A stretch of DNA of 11,580 bases from JBBRHF01 sp038223055 (GTDB lineage: Bacteria; Actinomycetota; Actinomycetes; JACCUZ01). The notes below the pieces were generated by a model that did no database searches, had not been told where the DNA came from, and saw only the letters and a program-made list of their open reading frames with translations. The position numbers and the translations under genes are program-made. Shown here in pieces: positions 1-6,266 of the stretch (the first letter of the stretch is position 1; every line of letters starts with the position of its first letter). The stretch lies in contig JBBRHF010000141.1 in NCBI GenBank assembly GCA_038223055.1, forward strand, positions 1 through 11,580, written 5' to 3'.

Positions 1-29
1 CGCGGGACCAGGCGTGAGATAGTTTCACT

Positions 30-101
30 GAAAGTGCCTTCCAGGACCGGTCCGGATCGGGTCTCAACAATCCAGATTCTCCCGGTACAGAAGGCACTTT
101 C
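30..101. repeat. Perfect 12-bp inverted repeat, stem-loop or mobile-element end remnant
   Basis: GAAAGTGCCTTC at 30-41 is the exact reverse complement of GAAGGCACTTTC at 90-101, with 48 bases between the arms. It lies just past the point (about 152) where the neighbouring IS630 transposase stops resembling its family, so it belongs to different DNA. It could be a bidirectional terminator-like hairpin or the abutting ends of another insertion element. The sequence alone does not decide between them. Confidence 0.55.
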
Positions 102-152
102 CTCGTTCCCACGCCGACACCCACCCCGCCCGACCACGGAATCAGGCATAGC

Positions 153-628
153 CACGAACTGCGGATCGGTGGACAGCTTGAACTTGTCCCCAACGTGGGG
201 CTTGAGTTCGGAACGCCGCCAGATCCGCCCGATGCTCGACTTAGACAGCCCTGACTTCGTCGCCATCGACGCCCGAGACCAATGCGTCGCGTTGGCCGGC
301 TTCGCCTCCAGGGTGGCCACGATCACCTCTTCGACCTTGTCCAACAGGATCGAGGGCGGCCGGCCCGGCCGTGGCTCATCGCCCAGACCGTCGAGGCGCT
401 CAGTCAGGAAACGGCTGCGCCACGTGCCGACCGTCGCCTCTGAGCACCCCAGCTTGACCGCGACCGCCTTGTTGTCCATGCCGCCCGCGCAAGCCAGCAC
501 AATCCTGGACCGCGACGCCAGCGACTGAGCCGACTTCGCCCGACGCGACCAGCGAACCAGCGAACCAGCTGTTCGCGTTCCTCATCACTCAACACCAGCG
601 GGGTTTTGGGACGTCGGGTTCTCGCCAT
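153..628 (-). pseudogene. IS630-family transposase, N-terminal part, frameshifted and truncated
   Basis: Read on the minus strand from ATG at 626-628, the protein begins MARTRRPKTPLVLSDEERE, the usual start of actinobacterial IS630 transposases. After a frame change it continues MDNKAVAVKLGCSEATVGTW, a helix-turn-helix, then the Arg-Pro-Gly-Arg-Pro-Pro linker and a second HTH region (ATHWSRASMATKSGLSKSSI) ending at KLSTDPQFV. The frame change comes from an 8-base tandem duplication (CAGCGAAC at 550-557 and 558-565). Removing one copy restores a continuous reading frame (RWSRRAKSAQSLASR). Family similarity ends near 153, so the whole DDE catalytic domain is missing. The element cannot encode an active transposase. 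The plus-strand open frame over the same bases is a shadow. Confidence 0.85.
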
Positions 629-652
629 GCCCAAGTCTACAACTTATCCCCC

Positions 653-674
653 GGATTTACGGCGCATGACACTA
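653..674 (-). repeat. Probable terminal inverted repeat (transposase-start side) of the IS630 remnant
   Basis: About 25-48 bases upstream of the transposase start, the minus strand reads TAGTGTCATGCGCCGTAAAT. It begins with the TA dinucleotide that IS630/Tc1-like elements duplicate on insertion. The arsC fragment lies immediately outside. The opposite end is gone, so the repeat cannot be confirmed by pairing within the window. Confidence 0.45.
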
Positions 675-687
675 GCTGCGGATCTCG

Positions 688-915
688 GTCAGAGGCCGGC
701 ACGACCTCAGTGGTCAGTATCTTTGGGGTCTGCGCGGAGATGTCGATACCCACCTCGGCCATCCCGGCGACCGCGGAGGGGTTCACCCGGTCGCCAGGTA
801 TGCTCCCGGCTGAGCGAACCTCGACCTGCCCGCCGCCGAGGTGGGTCAGGAAGCCGGCGGCCATCTGCGAGCGACCGGCATTGTGCACGCACACAAAACA
901 AGACACTGGGCCTAT
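688..915 (-). pseudogene. arsC: Arsenate reductase ArsC / low-molecular-weight phosphatase-like, N-terminal fragment
   Basis: The minus strand encodes VSCFVCVHNAGRSQMAAGFL, followed by VEVRSAGS, MAEVGIDIS and PKILTTEVVPASD. This is the first half of an ArsC-type arsenate reductase of the low-molecular-weight protein tyrosine phosphatase fold. The catalytic loop Cys-x5-Arg (CVHNAGRS) is intact; its Cys codon is 889-891. Family members have about 130 residues. Here similarity stops at ASD, before the Asp-Pro loop and second-half residues, and the reading runs on into IS630 DNA to a stop at 637. A GTG at 931 opens the frame, but normal homology starts only at about 915, where an IS1634 fragment abuts, so the native start is probably also lost. 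In intact form it would reduce arsenate to arsenite for export. This piece should be inactive, and no other ars gene is visible. Confidence 0.8.
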
Positions 916-957
916 TGACCTGACCTTCCGCACATCTCGCGCGAGTTATCTGGGCAA

Positions 958-1290
958 TTACGGCTGCTGGGTGTAGGCGGTGGGCGGGAGGCCCAGTAGG
1001 TCGAGGACTTGCAGTTGTTGGTCGGTGAGTTCGGGTTGGAAGGCTTGCAGGTGGGCGCCGTCGCGGTGCAGGTGGTGGCGGCGTTCGAGGTTGAGCTGGT
1101 AGCGGTACGCGCCGAGCACCTGGGCGTCGGTGAGGTCTGGGTCGTTGGTGATCAGCGGGAAACATCCGTCGCTGGCGGCGTCGTAGGCGACGCGGTCCAG
1201 GGCGATGTCGGCGCGCAGGCCGTGGCGGGTGGTGGCGATCTCGCGGTAGCGGGTGTCCGGGCCGGGGCGGGTGGTGGCCCTGTTGCTTGT
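958..1290 (-). pseudogene. IS1634-like transposase, C-terminal fragment with internal deletion
   Basis: The minus-strand frame ending at stop TAA 958-960 reads TRYREIATTRHGLRADIALD, then SDGCFPLITNDPDLTDAQVL, then LNLERRHHLHRDGAHLQAF and PELTDQQLQVLDLLGLPP. The DGxxPLxTND motif and the QxQVLxLLGxPP ending are typical of IS1634 (IS4-superfamily) transposases. Between YRYQLNLERRHHL and HRDGA the family normally has well over 100 residues with the last catalytic acidic residue. Here they are joined directly, so an internal deletion has removed the catalytic region. The frame opens after a stop near 1305 and has no plausible start, so the N-terminal part is missing too. It is a different IS1634 subgroup from the fragments at 10420-11100, judged by the unlike C-termini. 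Confidence 0.7.
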
Positions 1291-1380
1291 AGGTCTTGGT
1301 CACTGTGACGGTGACGGCGGCCGTGATCCACCGGGGCGTGGGCGTCGGCGAGGGCGGTAGCCGCGGCGGCGGCTGGCCCT

Positions 1381-1674
1381 GTGGCCCCGACGGTAGCGCC
1401 ACGCACCGGCCACGCCGACTTCCTCCGCGAAGCGATCGACGGCACGGTGGGTGAGTAGCCGATCCGGGGACCGCGAGTCGCCGATGGACGATCCTTGGCC
1501 GCGCTGATCGACGACACTGTCGAGCTGGCCGGGCTGTCGGAGAATGGTGCTCCCCGGTCGAACGTCGACGATCCTACGAGCCAGTGCGCGGGTGCAGAAC
1601 AGGCCACTCTGGCGGAGCCGGTGCCGCAGGGCTTGCAGTGCGAAGCCGCCCCGAAACGAACGGTTCAGGTGTAG
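1381..1674 (+). pseudogene. Coding-like remnant interrupted by a TAG stop, unrecognised
   Basis: One plus-strand frame has GC-rich third positions and a normal-looking composition in two segments. VAPTVAPRTGHADFLREAID runs up to TAG at 1456-1458. In the same frame LAALIDDTVELAGLSENG and onward continues to TAG at 1672-1674. I do not recognise either piece, and no convincing ribosome binding site precedes them. The minus-strand frame across the region looks random in composition. It may be a decayed gene tail or chance. It sits between the IS1634 fragment and the leader of the large cassette. Confidence 0.25.
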
Positions 1675-1726
1675 TTAGCCGACGTCGCCCTCATCTATTC
1701 TGCGACCGCTCTCGGTGGCCGCAGCT

Positions 1727-1764
1727 GGGGGAGGACCCCCACCGGCAGTCCGCTACTTGCCGGT
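1727..1764. terminator. Tandem GC-rich hairpins, possible terminator
   Basis: GGGGG (1727-1731) pairs with CCCCC (1736-1740) across a 4-base loop. ACCGGCA (1741-1747) pairs perfectly with TGCCGGT (1758-1764) across a 10-base loop. There is no U-tract, which is common for actinobacterial terminators. The position, after the decayed reading frame ending at 1674 and before the cassette promoter candidate, suits insulation of the cassette. Confidence 0.35.
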
Positions 1765-1867
1765 TGGTGCCACGTTCCTGGTCGGCACCCCGACTTCGTG
1801 ACGTCGCGGCTCCGCTACGTAGAGCCAGGAGAGGTGTAAAACGCATCAAAGCGGTCATAACCTTGCA

Positions 1868-1873
1868 TATAAT
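1868..1873 (+). promoter_or_regulatory. Candidate -10 box of the cassette promoter
   Basis: TATAAT at 1868-1873 is a perfect sigma-70 -10 hexamer in an AT-richer patch of otherwise GC-rich DNA. The hexamer 17 bases upstream, ATCAAA at 1845-1850, is a poor -35. It is the best promoter candidate upstream of the large gene but lies about 290 bases from its start codon. Confidence 0.35.
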
Positions 1874-2163
1874 GATCTCACCGGCGCGGCGCCGAAGTGG
1901 CGCCCTCGAGTTGCCCGCTCAGCTTGGTATCGATCATTGGACAGACCACCTCGTCGTGCTGGAGAGTGCCCACCCAGGGCTCCGGGGTTACGCTGCGGCA
2001 GCCTGACAGGGAGGATTGGCGTCCTCGAGCTGGTCGGCGATGGCGTTCTTATCGCCGTGGAACGGGTCTGGCGTCGTCACTTACAAGCGACGCGGAACAC
2101 GTATCAAACTGCCATCGCGTGGCTTCCTCTCCGGTGAACACCCACCAACCTAGGAGCTGTGCC

Positions 2164-5034
2164 ATGGACGACCTCGCCCGGTTCATTGTGCTGCGCCCGC
2201 CGAACCTGCCCGACGAGGACGAGGTGCAGGTCCTGGCACCCGCGTCGATCGAGTTCGGGCTCGGACGTCGGCAAGCACGGCAGCAAGCCCTGGAGGTGCT
2301 TCGCTCCGAGGGGGCGGTCCGCCGCGTCGACGGCCTGCAGGCCGGCGCGGTTGCGGTAGCGGTGCAGCTGGCCCTCGGGCCGCGCAGCATCGCCCTCAGC
2401 GAGCTGGACAAGCTCGTGACGGCGGCGACCGGGAGAAGCATCGAGGCCGTGGTGGCCGACGACTCCTTCGGCGCCGAGGAGCTGGCTGTCGCCGACACCC
2501 TTGTCGCCAGCAAGCTCGTCTCGGGGTGGGCCGACATCGATGCGGCCGGCCTGGCATTGGCCGCCCAGGGCTATGACGCCCTTCGCCGAGCCGCAGCCGG
2601 TGAGGACCCTGTGGTGCTGCGCCCCTTGCAGATGCCGGCCGAACGCGTACGACGCGATCCGCAGACCGGCGACAACAGGAACGACGGCAAGGACGGCAAG
2701 GACGGCGACGGTAAGACCGACAGAAATGACGAGCCGATGGAGCCGGATACCGGCCCCGCATTGCGCCACGCGCGTGAGCAGGAGCAACAGTTTGACGCAG
2801 CCGTGCAGTCTCTGCGGGGCATCCGTGCGGCGGCCTTTGCTGTCGCGGAGCGAACCGAGCAACCCGCGCCGCAGGTAGCGCAACAGCTGGATGCACGTGA
2901 GGAGCAGGACTTCGGCAATGCCGCAGCCTTGGCGGCCGCGACGGCTCGAACGCACTCCGTCCAAGCCACCGGAACTCCCTGGCTGCTACACCCCGACGCG
3001 GTGGCGTCGCTTCCCGACGACGTACGCAGGACGCTGGAGCAGGCCGGTCTCGACCCCGCCGCTCTGCCGCTGCCCCTGCTCATGGAGCGCGTCGAGGGGC
3101 TGCGTCTCGAGCACGAGAGCACCATCCAGTCCTTGACCACGACGTCGGCGGGACGCGCGCTCGCCCGCGTCGGTTCCAGCTGGCTGGGCCTGGCGGACGA
3201 CTCCGACTGGGTGGGGAATCCCGCCAGCGCTATGCCAACGGGGCACGGCACGGTCAAGTCCGTCGGCGTCGGCGACCTGTTACTCATCAAGCAGCACGTT
3301 CTGCGCTACGAAGGTGGCGAGCTCGCGCACGTGGAGAACGTCCTGCGCTCGGAGCGCCTGTCCCGAGAGACCCGGCGCCTCGACCGCACCGAGACGACGA
3401 TCCTCACCGAGACGGAGCACACGAAGGAGGACGAGCGCGACACCCAGACGACAGACCGGTTCTCCCTGAAGCGGGAGACGTCCTCCACCTTGAAGGAGGA
3501 GACCGAGTTCAAGGCCGGCGTGGCGGTGACGGCAAAGTACGGCCCGTTCGTCGAGGTGAAGGCCAACGCGGACTTCGGCACGAAGAGCTCGAGCGAGGAG
3601 ACGGCGAAGCAGGCCACGGAGTTCAGCAAGGACGTCGTCTCGCGTGCCGCCAGCAAGGTGATCGACCGGGTGTTGGAGCGGCGTACGACCACGACGCTGA
3701 CGGAGTTCGAGGAGAAATACAGCCACGGGTTCGACAACACACTCGGCGCGGGCAACATCAGCGGCGTCTATCAATGGGTCGACAAGGTGCTGCAGGCGCA
3801 GGTCTACAACTACGGCAAGCGGATGCTCTTCGACATCACCGTTCCAGAGCCCGCAACCGCGTTCATCCTCACGCAGAGCGCACCTCCTCCGGACGGCAGC
3901 GCCCCCGTCATGCCCATCCCGTTCACCCTCACGTCGGACCAGGTGACGGCGGGCAACTACGCATCCTGGGCGCACATCTACGACGTCGGCGGGCTGGAGG
4001 CGCCTCCGCCGCCGTTCAAGACCATCAGCAAAGCGCTCGACGGTGTCTTCGCCGAAGGTGACCACGAAAGCTCCAAGTCCGCCGAGCTGGTCATCGACGA
4101 GGGATATCAGGCGAAGTACGCGCTGTTCCAGCGCGACATGTCCTTCTATGACAACCACGCCTGGCGCGTACTGATCGGCAGCAACTGGGTCGACGCGTTC
4201 TCCGCCACCGGCTACGTCGACATGGCATCTGAGGTCGGCTCGGTCGCCTTCGCCTATCACGCGAAGCAGGTGCGCACGATCGCCGCGACAATCGAGATCT
4301 TCTGCGAGCGTACAAAGCGCGCTCTGAACACGTGGCAGCTCAAGACGCACGCTGCACTCACGCAGGGGTATCTCGCCAAGCAGCAACAGTACGAGAGCAA
4401 GCTCGCCGAGGCCGCGGCGCAGTCGGGCGTCGTCATCAGCGGTCGGAACCCCTTGTGGAATCAGCGTCTTGTCACGACGGAGCTGCGCAAGCAAGGCCTG
4501 ACGGTGCTGACCGCGCAGCAGTTCGAGGCGTTCGGCGCGCTCGAGACCTCGCCGCAGGGCTATGCCCAGCTCAACCTCGCGCGCACCATGCAGCAGATGC
4601 CGTACGTCCGGTTCTTCGAGCAGGCCTTCGAGTGGGAGCACCTCGTCTACTTCTTCTATCCCTACTTCTGGGGCTGGAAGCCGGCATGGAAGCAGCGGAT
4701 GCTTCTCGACGACATCGACCCCCAGTTCTCCGACTTCCTCCGCGCCGGTGCGGCGCGGCTGGTGATCCCCGTACGACCCGGTTTCGAGGCGGCCGTGGCG
4801 CACTATCTCGAAACGGGCGAGATCTGGAACGGGGGCCCGGCGCCGTCGGTAAACGACGAGACGTACGTGCCGATCGTGAAGGAGATCCAGGAGGCCCAGG
4901 GCGCGCCGGGCGACGAGGTGCCGGTCGGTGAGCCGTGGCTCGTGCGCCTGCCCACGACGCTGGTCAAGCTGCGCGCGGACGACGAGCTGCCGTCCTGGCA
5001 CAAGGTCGGCGAGGACTGGCAGCCGGTCGAATAG
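2164..5034 (+). CDS. Large uncharacterised protein, 956 residues, first gene of a two-gene cassette
   Basis: ATG at 2164 is chosen because TAGGAG (2151-2156) sits 7 bases upstream; the frame stays open further 5' but without coding character. I cannot assign a function. It resembles a large, widely distributed hypothetical type with a conserved end (FYPYFWGWKP, PVRPGFEAAVAHYLETGEIW, PWLVRLPTTLVKLR, residues about 830-937). In order: an Ala/Leu-rich N-terminal region (1-160), an Asp/Gly/Lys low-complexity linker (166-196), a helical region (200-320), then VKSVGVGDLLLIKQHVLRYE (364-383). Next come Glu/Thr/Arg-rich repeats (396-450), an alternating beta-like stretch (448-472), a helical segment (476-506) and another Thr/Glu segment (507-520). 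A 700-750 helical segment precedes the conserved end. No signal peptide or membrane helix is seen. The next gene starts 26 bases after the stop, so the two are probably cotranscribed. Confidence 0.85.
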   Translation: MDDLARFIVLRPPNLPDEDEVQVLAPASIEFGLGRRQARQQALEVLRSEGAVRRVDGLQAGAVAVAVQLALGPRSIALSELDKLVTAATGRSIEAVVADDSFGAEELAVADTLVASKLVSGWADIDAAGLALAAQGYDALRRAAAGEDPVVLRPLQMPAERVRRDPQTGDNRNDGKDGKDGDGKTDRNDEPMEPDTGPALRHAREQEQQFDAAVQSLRGIRAAAFAVAERTEQPAPQVAQQLDAREEQDFGNAAALAAATARTHSVQATGTPWLLHPDAVASLPDDVRRTLEQAGLDPAALPLPLLMERVEGLRLEHESTIQSLTTTSAGRALARVGSSWLGLADDSDWVGNPASAMPTGHGTVKSVGVGDLLLIKQHVLRYEGGELAHVENVLRSERLSRETRRLDRTETTILTETEHTKEDERDTQTTDRFSLKRETSSTLKEETEFKAGVAVTAKYGPFVEVKANADFGTKSSSEETAKQATEFSKDVVSRAASKVIDRVLERRTTTTLTEFEEKYSHGFDNTLGAGNISGVYQWVDKVLQAQVYNYGKRMLFDITVPEPATAFILTQSAPPPDGSAPVMPIPFTLTSDQVTAGNYASWAHIYDVGGLEAPPPPFKTISKALDGVFAEGDHESSKSAELVIDEGYQAKYALFQRDMSFYDNHAWRVLIGSNWVDAFSATGYVDMASEVGSVAFAYHAKQVRTIAATIEIFCERTKRALNTWQLKTHAALTQGYLAKQQQYESKLAEAAAQSGVVISGRNPLWNQRLVTTELRKQGLTVLTAQQFEAFGALETSPQGYAQLNLARTMQQMPYVRFFEQAFEWEHLVYFFYPYFWGWKPAWKQRMLLDDIDPQFSDFLRAGAARLVIPVRPGFEAAVAHYLETGEIWNGGPAPSVNDETYVPIVKEIQEAQGAPGDEVPVGEPWLVRLPTTLVKLRADDELPSWHKVGEDWQPVE

Positions 5035-5060
5035 CAGCCAGGGCCGAGCAGGAGCAGACG

Positions 5061-6146
5061 ATGAAGCAGTACGTCCTGGCAGTGGGCGTGGACTACGAGT
5101 TCAAGGGCGTGGACTTCCGCGTCCTCGCGAACAGCCGCCGGAAATGGTTGGAGAAGCAGAACACGAAGAAGGACGAGCTGCGCTTCACGACCATGGACGT
5201 ACGCGCCGGAGAGATCGAGGTGCGCACCATCACGTTCCCCGGAGGCAAGCGGGTCGAGTCGATGACGTCCACGAAGCCCTTCACCGCGGTCACGAAATCG
5301 AGTTTCGTCACCACCGGTGGCCACACACGCTTTAAGCCAAACCAGCCGGGTGTCATGGGCATCACCGACATCTATCTGGAAGTCATCACCATCGGGACCA
5401 GCAGCCCCGGCACGCTGATGGAGCTCTCGATCTTCAGCCATGGCTGGATGGGAGGCCCCATCCTGGTGAACAGCACGGACGACAGGTCGCGGGAGATCAC
5501 CGTCCCGATGCCCATCGGCGATCCGATCGTGATGCAGGTGGCCGTCGCCGGCAATACCCGCGACCCCGACGACAAGGACGGCAGGGCGAGGCTCGACTTC
5601 CAGCCGCCGACGATGGACGCCAGCGACCTGGCCGACTTCCGCAAGGCGTTCCACACCGACGGCTTTTCGTGGCTGTGGGGGTGCTCCTTCCCTCGCGTGA
5701 TCCACCACTCGATGTGGGCGATGGAGCGCGCGAAGGGCTACGCGTCCTCCGGCGTGTCCGAGGACAAGGTGCTCACCCTGGACGACGTCACTCCGGAGGA
5801 TGTCTCGTCGTTCGAGGACACGTTGCTCCCGCTTCTGGGGCGGTTCCCTTCACGCAACACCATCACGCTGAAGTTCGGCTTCCTGCGCTGGTCCTTCTGC
5901 AAGGAGAACCAGGGCAGCTACGCCGCGGCGCTGGCCGCCGGGTCGGACCGTCCCGTGCGTGCCGCTCTGTTGGGCACATATGCTGAATATGACACCGGCG
6001 GCGACAAGGTGATGAACGTGCCCGCGTCGTTCATCGGGCACTTCGTCTTCTACAAGAATTACCTCGGGCTCCTGCAGGACCCGGAGGGGCGCCGTTACGG
6101 CGTCTACCAGCCTGCGCTCGTGTGTGCCGCGCCCCCCACACCATGA
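5061..6146 (+). CDS. Putative caspase-like cysteine protease partner protein, 361 residues
   Basis: ATG at 5061 has AGGAG (5050-5054) 6 bases upstream; the frame opens earlier but overlaps the previous gene. I do not know a named family. The layout fits a caspase-like (clan CD) fold. It opens with a strand-like start QYVLAVGVDYEF (3-14). It then has a hydrophobic strand ending in His-Gly (MELSIFSHGWMGGP, His127), a strand ending in Gly-Cys (FSWLWGCSFPRVIHH, Cys208) and a late strand ALLGTYAEYD (302-311). His127 and Cys208 would be the dyad. An alpha/beta hydrolase is the main alternative because HGWMGG resembles an oxyanion motif, but no GxSxG nucleophile elbow is visible. There is no signal peptide. 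It follows the 956-residue gene by 26 bases, so it likely acts with that protein. Existence of the gene is near certain; the protease assignment is about 40 percent. Confidence 0.8.
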   Translation: MKQYVLAVGVDYEFKGVDFRVLANSRRKWLEKQNTKKDELRFTTMDVRAGEIEVRTITFPGGKRVESMTSTKPFTAVTKSSFVTTGGHTRFKPNQPGVMGITDIYLEVITIGTSSPGTLMELSIFSHGWMGGPILVNSTDDRSREITVPMPIGDPIVMQVAVAGNTRDPDDKDGRARLDFQPPTMDASDLADFRKAFHTDGFSWLWGCSFPRVIHHSMWAMERAKGYASSGVSEDKVLTLDDVTPEDVSSFEDTLLPLLGRFPSRNTITLKFGFLRWSFCKENQGSYAAALAAGSDRPVRAALLGTYAEYDTGGDKVMNVPASFIGHFVFYKNYLGLLQDPEGRRYGVYQPALVCAAPPTP

Positions 6147-6154
6147 CGCAGGCG

Positions 6155-6266
6155 CCTAGTACTGCAGCCGTTGATCGTGATCTTGCGCGTGGCGGTCCGG
6201 GATGTGGGGCGGCCACCGCTTGATGATCTTGGGTTAGGTGGACTCGGAATGATCTTGCGGTGGCCG
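6155..6266. repeat. Repeat-rich junction: three TGATCTTG copies and a 10-bp inverted repeat
   Basis: TGATCTTG occurs at 6178-6185, 6224-6231 and 6250-6257. CGGCCACCGC (6210-6219) is the perfect reverse complement of GCGGTGGCCG (6257-6266). The segment lies between the stop of the cassette and the point, about 6259, where the IS256 transposase loses family similarity. It is probably the end of another mobile element that truncated IS256. I see no gene in it. Confidence 0.5.

Larger units (their letters stand above)
1675..2163 (+). promoter_or_regulatory. Long non-coding leader upstream of the two-gene cassette
   Basis: No convincing gene is seen in these 489 bases. The open frame running into the next gene from 1897 has poor composition and no ribosome binding site at its GTG, so it is treated as leader. 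The stretch holds two adjacent hairpins (1727-1764), a further inverted repeat GGTGCC/GGCACC (1766-1771 and 1784-1789), a consensus -10 hexamer at 1868-1873, and a GC-rich run with two GGCGCC palindromes near 1888-1905. If transcription begins near 1880, the cassette mRNA has an untranslated leader of about 285 bases. Confidence 0.4.

Noticed and set aside
34..528. 164-residue plus-strand open frame
   Set aside because: It is antisense to the IS630 transposase, which explains the same bases with recognisable protein sequence.
707..1402. 231-residue minus-strand Pro/Arg-rich frame
   Set aside because: Out of frame with both the arsC and IS1634 fragments that occupy the same strand; composition is a frame artefact.
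1897..2163. N-terminal extension of the large protein by 89 residues
   Set aside because: No ribosome binding site at the GTG, poor composition, and a good TAGGAG site before ATG 2164.
2692..2710. Short near-repeat GACGGCAAG in the large gene as a possible DNA repeat element
   Set aside because: It only encodes the Asp-Gly-Lys linker of the protein and does not extend beyond it.
3280..5001. 573-residue minus-strand open frame
   Set aside because: It mirrors the intact 956-residue gene; its Leu/Arg/Asp-rich composition is typical of a GC-driven antisense shadow.
4803..5708. 301-residue minus-strand open frame bridging both cassette genes
   Set aside because: Antisense shadow spanning two real genes, with no family resemblance or start site.
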